A stretch of DNA of 64,000 nt from Methanocella_A sp963792125 (GCA_963792125.1 CAWBVA010000013.1:186001-250000), one strand, 5' to 3'; shown: positions 1-8,183, counted from the stretch's first letter. Notes: a model not told the origin generated them from the letters alone. Made by a program: numbers and translations.

Positions 1-662
1 TAAAAGCCCCCGAAGACGATGGCGAACGCAAAAGCGATGATCGGCACGTACCAGGGGAGGCCGAAGAACGACGCAGCCATGCCAGCGGCAAGTCCGACGC
101 CGGCGAGTACGGCGGAGATGGCTCTCTGGTACTTTTTATAGAATGGCTCTTCCTTTTTGCCATTATTAAGCATCTTATACGCGTAGCCCATACCGGAGAT
201 CGCCTTGCCGATCTTCTCTGGACCTGCCGAGTGCTCTACGGAGAGAATTGCGGCGGCGAAGTTCATCCTCGCGCTGGAGACGCCGGGCATGCCTGCCACG
301 TATTTCTCCAGCTTCACGGCGCAGTCATAGCAGTCCAGCCCATCGATCTCGAACTCGTCGACCCGGGCGCCTTCCAGCGTGGCCCGGTACCCCGCGTTGT
401 CGATGGCTTTTAAAATGTTTTTCAGGTTGCCACAGTGCTCGACGGTCACGATCCCGGCGGCGAAGTTCATATCGACGTGCTCCACGCCTGGGATCGATTT
501 CAGCGACGCTGCCAGCTTCTCCGCGCAGTCGGCGCAGTCCAGCCCGGCCATCCGTATCCGGTCTTTCCTGCAGCCCTTTCCGGCAACGGCTGACGTAAGC
601 GGTTCCTGTGCTCCCTGGTTGCACTGGCAACTACTGTCCGTACATGTTTTTTCCTCTGTCAT
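1..662 (-). CDS. Zn/Cd-type P1B heavy-metal ATPase, N-terminal part (runs off left edge)
   Basis: Only the first ~220 residues are in the window. Two tandem heavy-metal-associated domains are visible, each with a GLDCxDC motif (Cys43/Cys46 and Cys111/Cys114), the DCxDC form typical of Zn/Cd/Pb exporters rather than copper pumps. A basic linker and the first membrane helices follow. The extreme N-terminus is Cys-rich. The ATG at 660-662 has a GAGGT ribosome site overlapping the stop of the preceding regulator nine bases upstream, so the two genes form one operon. The inferred role is efflux of zinc or a similar divalent metal. The catalytic part (CPC, DKTGT) lies outside the window, so the exact ion class cannot be read. 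Confidence 0.85.
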   Translation of the reverse strand, partial: MTEEKTCTDSSCQCNQGAQEPLTSAVAGKGCRKDRIRMAGLDCADCAEKLAASLKSIPGVEHVDMNFAAGIVTVEHCGNLKNILKAIDNAGYRATLEGARVDEFEIDGLDCYDCAVKLEKYVAGMPGVSSARMNFAAAILSVEHSAGPEKIGKAISGMGYAYKMLNNGKKEEPFYKKYQRAISAVLAGVGLAAGMAASFFGLPWYVPIIAFAFAIVFGGF

Positions 663-671
663 CCCTGTACC

Positions 672-998
672 TCAACTGTGTCCGATATGTTCCATGCCCT
701 GCTCGAACAGCTCTTTGACATGGGCGTCGTCGACGGAGTAGTATATCCATTTGCCTTCGCGGCGCGATTTGACCACCCTGTGGGCTTTGAGCGTGTGAAG
801 CTGGTGTGAGATCGCCGACTGGGTCATGCCCAGGCGGCTGGCAATCTCCTGTACCCGCAGTTCTCCCCCGGAAAGCACGTCGAGAATGCGCAGCCGTGTG
901 GCATCGCCCAGCACCTTGAACAGCTCGGAGGCCTGGACAAAGTCCTCGATGCTCAACTGCTTTTCCTTGTCCCCCAATGCATTAGAATGCTTGAACAT
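672..998 (-). CDS. ArsR/SmtB-family zinc-type metalloregulator
   Basis: A 108-residue winged-helix repressor. Its last helix carries Asp91-x-His93, then ten residues, His104, two residues and His107. This is the alpha-5 metal site (DxH-x10-H-x2-H/E) known from SmtB, CzrA and NmtR, which sense Zn or Ni/Co. The alpha-3 Cys-x-Cys box of arsenic sensors is absent; that position reads ELRVQEI. The gene lies directly upstream of the P1B ATPase on the same strand. An inverted repeat overlaps its start codon, so autorepression relieved by metal is the natural inference. The family is certain, and zinc is more likely than nickel or cobalt given the neighbouring pump. Confidence 0.9.
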   Translation of the reverse strand: MFKHSNALGDKEKQLSIEDFVQASELFKVLGDATRLRILDVLSGGELRVQEIASRLGMTQSAISHQLHTLKAHRVVKSRREGKWIYYSVDDAHVKELFEQGMEHIGHS

Positions 999-1016
999 AT
1001 GAGTATGTATTCATAT
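997..1016 (-). promoter_or_regulatory. Inverted repeat (probable SmtB-type operator) over the start of the zinc regulator
   Basis: ATATGA and TCATAT flank an 8-base spacer, resembling the ATATGAA...TTCATAT operators known for SmtB/CzrA. A TATA-like stretch (TATAAATAA on the minus strand, about 1026-1034) sits where transcription would start within this repeat, giving a nearly leaderless mRNA. Binding is inferred. Confidence 0.5.
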
Positions 1017-1328
1017 ATAATCAAATTATTTATACTTTTCCCGAAACTCGAAAAAAATTACACAAAGGGCATGGAGGGCAACTGGTTTTTGGGGAGCTGT
1101 CAGGGGTTTTTGTTCTAAAAAAGACCCCTGGCTCGCGAAAACCAGCAGTCTCCGTGTAATCGATCGGAAATAAAATATATAAGTTATTATAAAATTAAGT
1201 AAGCAGCAGTACACAATGTTTATATGCAATTTGGCCGGATTATAATCCGGACAACATATCAATAATACGTACAAAATGCGAACAATAACCGTACAGTCGT
1301 ACGTGCAATACTGATAAGAGAGAATATT
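1017..1328. other. Spacer with divergent promoters, no gene
   Basis: This A+T-rich stretch holds the regulator promoter at its left end and TATA-like boxes for srp54 near 1175-1182 and 1219-1226 (TTTATATG). I see no coding sequence or structured RNA. Confidence 0.5.
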
Positions 1329-2657
1329 ATGGTACTCGACAACCTCGGTAACTCGCTAAAAGATGCGGTGAAAAAGCTGGCCAACGCCGGTAAGATCGAC
1401 CGGCAGGTCATCGACGAAGTGGTCAAGGACATCCAGCGGGCGATGATCCAGGCCGACGTTAACGTCCGGCTGGTCATGCAGCTCTCGAACCAGATCAAGA
1501 ACCGTGCCCTGACCGAGGCGCCTCCCGCAGGGATGGACTCCAGGGAGCACGTGCTGCGGATCGTGTACACCGAGCTTGTCAACATCGTCGGCAGGACTAC
1601 CCAGATCGCTCTGGAGCCCCAGACCATCATGATGGTCGGCCTGCAGGGCTCCGGCAAGACGACTACGTCAGCCAAGATTGCGCGCTATTTCTCGCGCAAG
1701 GGCCTGAAGCCTGCAGTCATCTGCGCCGACACCTTCCGGCCAGGCGCCTACGACCAGTTAAGCCAGCTATGCGAGAAGCTGGGTGTGGCATTCTACGGCG
1801 AACCAGGCAACACTGACGCGGTAGCCATCGTGAGGAACGGCCTGAAGGAGATGGCGAAGTACGACGTGAAGATCGTCGACACGGCCGGCCGTCATGCGCT
1901 GGAGACCGAGCTCATCCAGGAAATGAAGGATATTTACTCGCTCGCCCCGTTTACCCATAAGCTCCTCGTGCTGGACGCGGCCATCGGCCAGCAGGCAAGC
2001 GAGCAGGCGAAAGCGTTCAACTCCGCCATCGGCGTCACGGGCGTCGTAATCACCAAGCTCGACGGTACCGCAAAGGGCGGCGGCGCGCTGTCCGCGGTCT
2101 CGGACACGAACACGTCCATCGCTTTCATCGGCGTGGGCGAGACTCCCGACGACCTGGAGCGGTTCGACCCGGACGGCTTCATATCAAGGCTGCTCGGCAT
2201 GGGCGACCTGAAGGCCCTCGTGGAGCGGGCCAACGAGGTGCTCACCCGGGACAACGTGAACGTCGACAAGATGATGCAGGGCAAGTTCACGCTGAACGAC
2301 ATGTACGACCAGCTCGAGGCCATCAACAAGATGGGCCCGATCAAGCAGATCATGTCCATGCTGCCGCTGGGCGGCCTGGGCGGCAACATCACCGACGACA
2401 TGTACCGCATGACCCAGGACAAGCTGAAAGGCTACAAGGTGATCATGGACTCGATGACGGCCACCGAGCGGGACGACCCGAAACTGATCGGCAGCAGCCG
2501 CATCACCCGCATCGCGATGGGCGCGGGCAAGCCGCCGGAGGACGTCCGGGAGCTGCTCAAGTACCACAAGATGATGCAGAAAGCCATGAAAGGCATGAAG
2601 GGCGGCGCCGGCAAGCAGAACATGCAAAAAATGATGAAGCAGATGGGCATGAAATAG
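1329..2657 (+). CDS. srp54: Signal recognition particle 54 kDa protein (SRP54/Ffh)
   Basis: A full-length 442-residue SRP GTPase that binds 7S RNA and signal peptides of nascent membrane or secreted proteins. The N domain covers about residues 1-90. The G domain has the P-loop GLQGSGKT (from residue 104), DTAGR and TKLDGTAKGG. A methionine-rich M domain ends in several KMM/QMGMK repeats. It stands alone behind a ~310-base spacer with its own TATA-like boxes. Length and motifs are normal for archaea. No 7S RNA gene is visible here. Confidence 0.97.
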   Translation: MVLDNLGNSLKDAVKKLANAGKIDRQVIDEVVKDIQRAMIQADVNVRLVMQLSNQIKNRALTEAPPAGMDSREHVLRIVYTELVNIVGRTTQIALEPQTIMMVGLQGSGKTTTSAKIARYFSRKGLKPAVICADTFRPGAYDQLSQLCEKLGVAFYGEPGNTDAVAIVRNGLKEMAKYDVKIVDTAGRHALETELIQEMKDIYSLAPFTHKLLVLDAAIGQQASEQAKAFNSAIGVTGVVITKLDGTAKGGGALSAVSDTNTSIAFIGVGETPDDLERFDPDGFISRLLGMGDLKALVERANEVLTRDNVNVDKMMQGKFTLNDMYDQLEAINKMGPIKQIMSMLPLGGLGGNITDDMYRMTQDKLKGYKVIMDSMTATERDDPKLIGSSRITRIAMGAGKPPEDVRELLKYHKMMQKAMKGMKGGAGKQNMQKMMKQMGMK

Positions 2658-2700
2658 CACTGCTTTCTATCGTTTGCCGCATAATGATAATCTGAACAGC

Positions 2701-3207
2701 CTATTTTTTTATGACCAGCGTGCCCGCGATCATGTCGTAGAGCCCCTGTTTTTTCGAGGAGAACGCTATGGCTATGTACCCGAGGTAAAAGACGATGTTC
2801 GTCAGTATCTTGGCCACGTACCGCAGGGTAGCCTTACTGAATGACAGCCTCTCGCCGTTCATGTCGGTCACTATCAGCCCTAGCAACATCTTACCCGGGG
2901 TGGCCATGTACTTCGAGCTCTCGAACCAGGCAAAGTAGAGCCATTGCCCCACGAGGGCAAAGATCATAATCAGGCAGTAGAGACAACAGAAGATCGTGCC
3001 TGCCGCAGCGCTGGCGTCGTCACTGGAGCCCATCGCGCCCATAATAAGGACCATCACCACGATCAGCGGTACGATGATGACCATCGCGATGGCACCCAGT
3101 ACCAGGCTGTCAATGATGTTTGCGACCAACCTCAACCAGAAACCCGCATAATCGGGAGAGAATTGCCCGGAGCTTTCCGCATCGCTCGGAACTGGCGTAC
3201 GGCTCAT
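2701..3207 (-). CDS. RDD-family membrane protein
   Basis: A 168-residue protein with about four hydrophobic segments after an 18-residue polar N-terminus. The RDD signature is present: Arg26 and Asp33 in the first helix (WLRLVANIID) and a later Asp in VTDMNGERLSF. RDD proteins are small integral membrane proteins; some act in ion exchange, but the function here is unknown. It converges on srp54 and is divergent from trmY. Confidence 0.8.
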   Translation of the reverse strand: MSRTPVPSDAESSGQFSPDYAGFWLRLVANIIDSLVLGAIAMVIIVPLIVVMVLIMGAMGSSDDASAAAGTIFCCLYCLIMIFALVGQWLYFAWFESSKYMATPGKMLLGLIVTDMNGERLSFSKATLRYVAKILTNIVFYLGYIAIAFSSKKQGLYDMIAGTLVIKK

Positions 3208-3402
3208 AGTGAATCACTATCCTCCAATCAGACCACCGGCTTTTATCTGGATGTATATAATATTAGTATTTATCCGTCTGTACGGCACGGGCAATATCTC
3301 TTAATGAGGATAATGGGCAATCGGATATATCGCATTCGGCCTGGTGTATCTCGGCAGCATGTGACGCGCAATGGTTAATACTATTGAGAATGATTTTCCT
3401 GC

Positions 3403-4008
3403 ATGCGCAAGTTCGTCGTCGTAGGCCATAAAGCGGTGACCACCCCGAAGTTCAGTCTCAACGACCTTCCCGGAGGAGCCGGACGTATGGACATCGTCGC
3501 CCGATGCGTGAACGCGTCGCTTTTCCTCTCACATGACCTGCGGCGGGACGTGGAGATCTTTGCAGTCCTGCTCGGCGAGCCCAGCCCGCCGGTGACCATC
3601 CGTTTCAGCGGGGAGAAAGTCCGTTACCTTAGCCCGGACGAGCGGAGCCCGGCGGCGCTGATCAAGAAAGCCCTGGAAAAGGGCGTACCACCGGCCGGGG
3701 AAGAAGAGTCCACTCCCGGAATCTACATTTCGAAGCGATCGTTCGCCGACGTGATCGGCAGCCTGGAAAACATTGTTTACCTGCACGAGGACGGCGAGGA
3801 CATCAGGACGGTGCAATTGTCCGGCGACGAGACCTTCGTCCTTAGCGATCACCAGAACCTGACGCCGGAAGAAGAGGAGATATTATCCGCAAAGGGCGCT
3901 CGCAGGGTCAGCCTGGGCAAAAAGCTGTACCATGCCGACCATTGCATCGTCATGGTCAACCACGAGCTGGACCGGCGCTTCGACTTTCAGGAAGACTCTA
4001 AGCTCTAA
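3403..4008 (+). CDS. trmY: tRNA pseudouridine-54 N1-methyltransferase TrmY
   Basis: A 201-residue SPOUT methyltransferase that makes N1-methylpseudouridine at position 54 of archaeal tRNAs, the step following Pus10. Family features are the N-terminal MRKFVVVGHKA strand, the DLPGGAGRMDI segment and the C-terminal knot region LGKKLYHADHCIVMVNHELDR. The length is normal. It is a single gene, followed by a hairpin at 4024-4043. Its functional partner Pus10 is encoded 25 kb downstream. Confidence 0.93.
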   Translation: MRKFVVVGHKAVTTPKFSLNDLPGGAGRMDIVARCVNASLFLSHDLRRDVEIFAVLLGEPSPPVTIRFSGEKVRYLSPDERSPAALIKKALEKGVPPAGEEESTPGIYISKRSFADVIGSLENIVYLHEDGEDIRTVQLSGDETFVLSDHQNLTPEEEEILSAKGARRVSLGKKLYHADHCIVMVNHELDRRFDFQEDSKL

Positions 4009-4023
4009 ACATAGAGTGCGAAG

Positions 4024-4043
4024 TCCGGGTAAAAAATCCCGGA
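4024..4043. terminator. Hairpin after trmY
   Basis: TCCGGG and CCCGGA are perfectly complementary around an A-rich loop, just after trmY and facing the end of hgcB. It probably ends transcription of convergent genes. Confidence 0.4.
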
Positions 4044-4166
4044 TCAATAAACGTGCAAGGCTATTATCGCATGCCGAGCAGGACTCGCGCCCAAGCGTGT
4101 GACTATTTATCGGCATGCTATAAAGCTGCACATTGCCTTTACCGGGAACAATTTACTTTTAAAAAA

Positions 4167-4521
4167 TTATTTACTCGGCCCGCAGCACGATGTGCTGCCG
4201 CCTTCGCCGCTGCCGCAGCAGCCGCCTTCGTCGCAGGTCTCGGGGCCGCCCGTGAGCGCCGCCTTGATCATCGCAGCCGCGCAGCCGACGCCGCTCTGCA
4301 CCCGGACCGCCGCCACCGGGCAGTTCATCTGGCAGGCCCCGCACTCCATGCAGGCCTCTTTGTTGGCCAGGGACGCCACCAGCCGGGATGACATTAAGTT
4401 TGCCGGACTTGCGCTCGTCAATCGTGAAGACGGCGTGCGGGCAGACGTTTACGCACATGCCGCAGCCGATACACCGGGCCGGATAGAGTTCGAGTGTGTT
4501 TTGCCGGTAAGAGTTGAACAT
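4167..4521 (-). CDS. hgcB: HgcB, ferredoxin partner in mercury methylation (one frame break)
   Basis: A dicluster ferredoxin of about 117 residues that supplies electrons to HgcA. Two 4Fe-4S motifs are seen: CIGCGMCVNVCP from Cys17 and CMECGACQMNCP. A VGCAAAM segment and a Cys-rich tail ending STSCCGPSK follow, matching the HgcB features of a conserved GVGCA stretch and C-terminal vicinal cysteines. One extra base near 4393-4400 breaks the frame; removing it joins the two halves smoothly. The start is one of two adjacent ATGs, and 4521 was chosen because of GGGGATGA upstream. It follows hgcA by about 13 bases. An orphan ferredoxin is excluded by this context. Confidence 0.88.
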
Positions 4522-4534
4522 CATATCATCCCCA

Positions 4535-5502
4535 TTATTTTCTGATTACAGTAAGTATAGCTGCCAGCAGGGCCCCGAGGACCAGCATTCCGGCAATGAC
4601 GGGGATGTAGGTGAATATCTCCTTGCGGACACCCGTCCTGGACGGGAATGGCGTGGCTCCGGTGAAGTTCAGCGCGAGATAGGCCGTGATGGGCGGCATC
4701 GCCAGAAGGAACATAAGCGCGGACGCGTACGTCTGCCAGTCGCCAGACGGGCTGGTGACCACCTGGTAAGCCATGAACGGCAGCGACAGGATCAAGCCCA
4801 GCAACAGTCCCTTTCGAGCTGTAGTCCTTCGTCGGCAGGTAGGGCAACAGTACCGGGAAGAGCACGGTACCGCCCAGCACGGCGGTCACGAGCCCCAGTG
4901 CAGGGAGCCAGCCAAGCACGAAGAACGCCAGGACGGCGAGAATGACCGCCGGCAGGACGATAGCCCACGAGTTCCACAGGGATGAGCACGATGCGGTCCG
5001 GGAGCGGGAACCTGACCTTCTTCATATCGGGCGTGGCCTTCCCGGACTTCAGGTATGCCGTAAGGTCGTCCGCTTTTACCGGCCCGTACTCGACCCTGAA
5101 GCCGGTCCGCTTCGTCACCTCGAAGGCGCGTACGCCCGGGGCGCCGAGCTGCGGCAGGATCAGCTTTTTGTGCGATACGACTTCTGAGAGGCCGGTCGCC
5201 TCAATCTGGCGGACCAGCTCTTCGGTCCCGAAGGTGCCCTTGCCTGCGGCACACCAGACATTGATCCCGAACGTGTCCAGTATGAGCATGTAGCTGTCGA
5301 TGCCTTTCAGCGCCGAGCGCAGGGCATCGAAGCTCAGCCGGTAGTTGGCCGTGACGAACACTGGCGAATCCTTACCAGGGTTTCCCATAGCGTAGAGGCC
5401 GGGCGCAACCCGGTGCTCCCCCCGCCGGTAGCCCCAGCGGATGAGGAAGTGTTCGACGCGGTCGTTAAAGGTGATGTCGCTGTTAGCGTGCATTATGTCC
5501 AT
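4535..5502 (-). CDS. hgcA: HgcA, corrinoid mercury methyltransferase (two frame breaks)
   Basis: About 321 residues. The cytoplasmic corrinoid domain carries the diagnostic cap-helix motif NVWCAAGKGTFGT, with Cys84 as the predicted lower-axial ligand of the cobalt. The C-terminal half (from about residue 170) has several membrane helices, as known for HgcA, which transfers a methyl group to Hg(II). Extra bases near 4960 and at about 4811 (AAAGGG-A-CTG) break the frame; removing both gives one 322-codon gene. The start at 5502 has AAGGT 8 bases upstream; 5517 is an alternative overlapping the arsR stop. It lies between an arsR and hgcB on one transcript. Confidence 0.9.
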
Positions 5503-5506
5503 GTGA

Positions 5507-5839
5507 TTAACCTTCATTGTAAAGCGTTTCCAGAATACCGAGCACCCGCGGGTCGGCGAGGTAGTAGTACACCCATTTACCGAGCTTCCGGTCGGAGACG
5601 ACGCCGGCGATCTTGAGTATCTTGCAGTGGTGGGACACCATGGTCTGGGGCATGCCCAGCCGGGCCATGATCTCGCAAACGCAGAGCTCGCCATCCCTCA
5701 ATGCATAGATGATCCTGATCCTGGCCTGGTCCGAGATCGCCTTCAGGAACTCGGCCTGCATCCTGATCGCCTCTTCCGGCGGTATTGCGGCCTTCGCCTT
5801 TCTTTCAGGCTTCCCGCAGCAGTCCGGCAATATTTTCAT
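5507..5839 (-). CDS. ArsR-family regulator leading the hgcAB operon
   Basis: A 110-residue winged-helix repressor with the alpha-3 thiol motif ELCVCE, an additional Cys in the recognition region (SHHCKIL) and an N-terminal vicinal pair (PDCCGK). Such Cys clusters bind As(III), Sb(III) or soft metals in this family. Its stop lies at the hgcA start, so the three genes are probably co-transcribed. A GGAG ribosome site precedes the ATG. ArsR-like genes directly upstream of hgcAB have been described in other mercury methylators. Whether arsenic, mercury or both is the inducer cannot be read from sequence. Confidence 0.9.
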   Translation of the reverse strand: MKILPDCCGKPERKAKAAIPPEEAIRMQAEFLKAISDQARIRIIYALRDGELCVCEIMARLGMPQTMVSHHCKILKIAGVVSDRKLGKWVYYYLADPRVLGILETLYNEG

Positions 5840-5862
5840 CAGCTTTTTCTCCGATCTGTAAT

Positions 5863-5885
5863 GGTATCCGGTATCCGATATAAAT
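5863..5885 (-). promoter_or_regulatory. Promoter and GGTATCC direct repeat of arsR-hgcAB
   Basis: Two head-to-tail copies of GGTATCC (5863-5876) lie just downstream, in minus-strand sense, of a TATA-like box (TTTATAT, 5879-5885), about 40 bases before the arsR start. A repressor bound there would block transcription start. The assignment as operator is inference. Confidence 0.45.
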
Positions 5886-5889
5886 GATC

Positions 5890-6276
5890 TCAGAAGCCTC
5901 TCCTGAGTAAGCTTTCATACTCCGACAGCCGGGGCATTGTCTGGCGCAGCCACTCGACGGCCGACTCGTACTTTACCGGCTGGCGCTGGCCTGACTTTAC
6001 AGGCTCTTCACGTGCCATCGATCTCCGCATATACCACAGCGCCCTGCTGGGCGTCAGCGAGTAGTACTTGTAGCCGTTGGCCGTGCGGCTCTCGATGGCG
6101 TTGAGGTCTTCCAGCATCCTGATGTCGTAGGATTCCCATGTCTGGGGTATGCCAATGGCCTCTTTCAGATCGCAGAGACATTTCTCGCCTTCGGCCAGCG
6201 CATTGAAGATGGCTGACGCGATCGGGTCTGTAGCAATTCCGTTCCTTGTCGCATTTACGTTGATGTTACCGCTCAT
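5890..6276 (-). CDS. ArsR-like winged-helix regulator with CLCD motif
   Basis: A 128-residue protein with an ArsR-like core (IASAIFNALAEGEKCLCDLKEAIG). The CxC sits where arsenic sensors have ELCVC. A wing (GYKYYSL) and a long charged C-terminal extension (about residues 85-128) follow. The recognition helix (IPQTWESYDIRMLEDL) departs from the standard ArsR helix. The start at 6276 was chosen over an upstream in-frame ATG because the promoter palindrome lies at 6306-6321. It precedes arsR-hgcAB on the same strand with its own promoter between. The target is unknown. Confidence 0.7.
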   Translation of the reverse strand: MSGNINVNATRNGIATDPIASAIFNALAEGEKCLCDLKEAIGIPQTWESYDIRMLEDLNAIESRTANGYKYYSLTPSRALWYMRRSMAREEPVKSGQRQPVKYESAVEWLRQTMPRLSEYESLLRRGF

Positions 6277-6305
6277 GACATCACCGACAACATATACATA
6301 AGTCA

Positions 6306-6321
6306 ACATATTTAAATATGT
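6306..6321. promoter_or_regulatory. 16-base perfect palindrome in a divergent promoter
   Basis: ACATATTTAAATATGT reads the same on both strands and contains a TATA-like core. It lies 30 bases upstream of the CLCD regulator (minus strand) and 59 bases before the Cys-rich protein gene (plus strand), whose own TATA-like box is near 6349-6357. It fits an ArsR-type operator. Confidence 0.5.
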
Positions 6322-6379
6322 CGATATGTGCATATATGTGCCGGCAAAGATATAATTATCGTGAGCCGGGATTATACAG

Positions 6380-6827
6380 ATGATATTTATGAGCAAAGCT
6401 GACGATGCCGTATCGTGCTTCGGCTGCGGGTTCAACTGCTCGCAGGCCGTGTTCTCCGCGTTCAGCGGAGACTATGGGATGAGCCGGGAAGATGCCCTGA
6501 AAGCGGCCAGCGCCTTCGGCGCAGGCATGGGAAGGATGGGGAGCACTTGCGGTGCCGTCACCGGCGCCTTCATGGTCCTGGGAATGAAGTACGGCAAGTA
6601 CAAAGAGGGCGACGAAGCGCCGAAAGAGAAGACCTACGCGCTCGTCAACGAGTTCGCAAAGCGCTTTAAGGCCCGCAACGGCACTATCGTGTGCAAGGAG
6701 CTGCTGGGGATGCGAAATTGGCACACCCGAGGGCGCGAAGACGTTTAAGGAAAAAGGGTATCACGCAGCACGGTGCACGAAGTATGTCCGCGACGCGGCG
6801 GAGATACTGGAAGAAATGACGAAGTAA
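6380..6827 (+). CDS. C_GCAxxG_C_C-type redox-active Cys protein (one frame break)
   Basis: About 148 residues. It matches the small family named for conserved cysteines: CFGCGFNCSQAVF near the N-terminus, GMGRMGSTCGAVTGAFMVLG, then IVCKELLGCEIGT and a final AARCTKYV. Members are putative membrane-associated or redox proteins of unknown function. One extra G near 6704-6707 (GGGG for GGG) breaks the frame before the last ~40 residues. The TATA-like box near 6349-6357 suggests a leaderless mRNA starting at about the first ATG (6380); 6389 is an alternative. It is divergent from the regulator at 5890. Confidence 0.7.
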
Positions 6828-6856
6828 GGCCCTATCTATAAAAAATACTGCCGGAC

Positions 6857-6929
6857 AGGGATGGTGTCCATGGTCGCCAGCCGGGCGGGTGCTCGCGCAC
6901 GCGCGTATGACCGGCCCGGAGGAGTCCCT
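6857..6929. other. GC-rich hairpin between convergent genes
   Basis: AGGGA pairs with TCCCT at the base and CCGGGC with GCCCGG further in, with a GC-rich alternating loop (GCGCACGCGCG). It sits between the Cys protein (plus) and arsG (minus). It is probably a bidirectional terminator; a small RNA is possible but unsupported. Confidence 0.3.
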
Positions 6930-6958
6930 ATCAATGGCCCGATAACGGCAAGCGACTG

Positions 6959-7678
6959 TTATGCGCTGATCGCAGTGAGCACATATTGCGCGAGCAGGTA
7001 GAGCCCGTAGACGATGAAACCTGCGCCCAGCGTTTTCCTAAGATAGGGCTCGAACTTGACGATCTTTGCTATGTATACCTTCGCGAACGAGGCGCTGATG
7101 CCCAGCAGCACGGCGAATACCAGCACAGGTATCCCCGTCCCGATGCCGAACAGGGCCATGAAGCTCATCCCTGCGGCGTTTGCCGTGAGCGCGAAGGGCA
7201 TGAGCAGCCCGAAGAACATGACAGCGGTATAGGGACAGAATGCCAGCGCAAAAATCGCGCCCAGGCTGAAGGCGCCGAGTATCCCCTTTTCAGACAGCTT
7301 AAGCCCGTACTTCGCTTTCAGCCCGTCGCCGACGGAAATGTTCGGCTTCCAGAGCCCGAGCATGACGACCCCTGCCAGGACCAGGACAGGCGCGAGGATG
7401 ATCTTGTCATAGTCCTGCAGCGAAGGCGCACTGTCCATCACCGCAGAGCCGAACATGAAGATCAGCAGGCCGATAATCGTATAAGTCAGTGCCCGCCCGG
7501 CCGTATACATGGCCCCGGCGATCACGGTGCTCCGGGAATCGGCCAGCTTTGACGAGACGTAAGCAATGGCGGCCACATTAGCGGAAAGCGGGCACGGCCC
7601 CAGGGCGGTGATGAGGCCGATGACGAACGCGTAGAGCAGCGGGAAGTCCTTCAGGGACGCGACAGCCGAGAGGTCCAT
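6959..7678 (-). CDS. arsG: ArsG-type (organo)arsenical efflux permease, copy 1
   Basis: A 239-residue protein with six hydrophobic segments, related to CcdA/LysE-type transporters. Conserved half-site motifs are GPCPLSANVAAIAYV near residue 27 and FCPYTAVMFFG in the second half, each with a membrane Cys-Pro. This matches the ArsG family, which in the known arsEFG system exports aromatic aminoarsenicals with ArsE and ArsF. The start overlaps the end of arsF, so they are translationally coupled. A cytochrome biogenesis role is unlikely because no haem genes are nearby. The organoarsenical substrate is inferred from family and context. Confidence 0.75.
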   Translation of the reverse strand: MDLSAVASLKDFPLLYAFVIGLITALGPCPLSANVAAIAYVSSKLADSRSTVIAGAMYTAGRALTYTIIGLLIFMFGSAVMDSAPSLQDYDKIILAPVLVLAGVVMLGLWKPNISVGDGLKAKYGLKLSEKGILGAFSLGAIFALAFCPYTAVMFFGLLMPFALTANAAGMSFMALFGIGTGIPVLVFAVLLGISASFAKVYIAKIVKFEPYLRKTLGAGFIVYGLYLLAQYVLTAISA

Positions 7679-7679
7679 C

Positions 7680-8120
7680 CTACGTCCCCATCTCTTTGTC
7701 GAGCACGCCTTTCAGGCAGCTTATGCAGGCTTCCTTGTCCCGGACCAGCGCCCAGACCTCGGGCACGTCCTTCACGGTCTGCTGGCCATTCTTTGTGGTG
7801 ACCATCTTCAGGCCCTGCATGTTCACCTTGTACTGGTCGGCCATGGCCTTGTCCTTCTGGTAGTCGATGCTCTGCATGGTGATCTTTCCCGACTTCAGAT
7901 CGTCGGCGAAATACCGGTCCAGCGTATCGCGAGCGTACTGCTCGGCGTTATTGCAGGACACACAGCGCTGCGTCCTGTGGAAGTACAGTAGCTGTATATT
8001 GTCAGCGCCCCCGTCGCCTGCAGCGCTGGCGCTTATGCTATAGACTGCAGGATAGCAGGTCGCGACGACCAGCAAAGCTATCGCTGTAGCAATGAATAAT
8101 TTCCATCCCCTTTGGCTCAT
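7680..8120 (-). CDS. arsF: ArsF-type thioredoxin-fold lipid- or membrane-anchored protein, copy 1
   Basis: 146 residues. An N-terminal membrane segment (residues 7-32) leads to a thioredoxin-like domain starting LLYFHRTQRCVSCNNAEQYA (CxxC) and a C-terminal CISC pair. It matches the ArsF subunit family, named for a nitroaryl-arsenical reductase that works with ArsE and passes product to ArsG. The domain should face outside the cell. It precedes arsG with a one-base gap. An A+T-rich leader after a hairpin at 8153-8183 suggests its own promoter. Confidence 0.72.
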   Translation of the reverse strand: MSQRGWKLFIATAIALLVVATCYPAVYSISASAAGDGGADNIQLLYFHRTQRCVSCNNAEQYARDTLDRYFADDLKSGKITMQSIDYQKDKAMADQYKVNMQGLKMVTTKNGQQTVKDVPEVWALVRDKEACISCLKGVLDKEMGT

Positions 8121-8152
8121 AGTACCACTGGTTAAAAATTTTTTTAAATATT

Positions 8153-8183
8153 AAAAAATCAGACCCTTCAAATTGTTGGAAGG
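8153..8183 (-). terminator. Hairpin plus T-run after the arsP-arsR operon
   Basis: On the minus strand CCTTC...GAAGG forms a stem and is followed by six T. It lies between the arsR stop (8228) and arsF start (8120). Confidence 0.4.

Noticed and set aside
2184..2660. Long minus-strand frames across srp54
   Set aside because: They are antisense shadows of a GC-rich gene with Met/His/Leu-biased translations.
4167..5502. Programmed frameshifting in hgcA/hgcB
   Set aside because: No slippery site plus structure is evident, and the same kind of indel affects many unrelated genes in the window.
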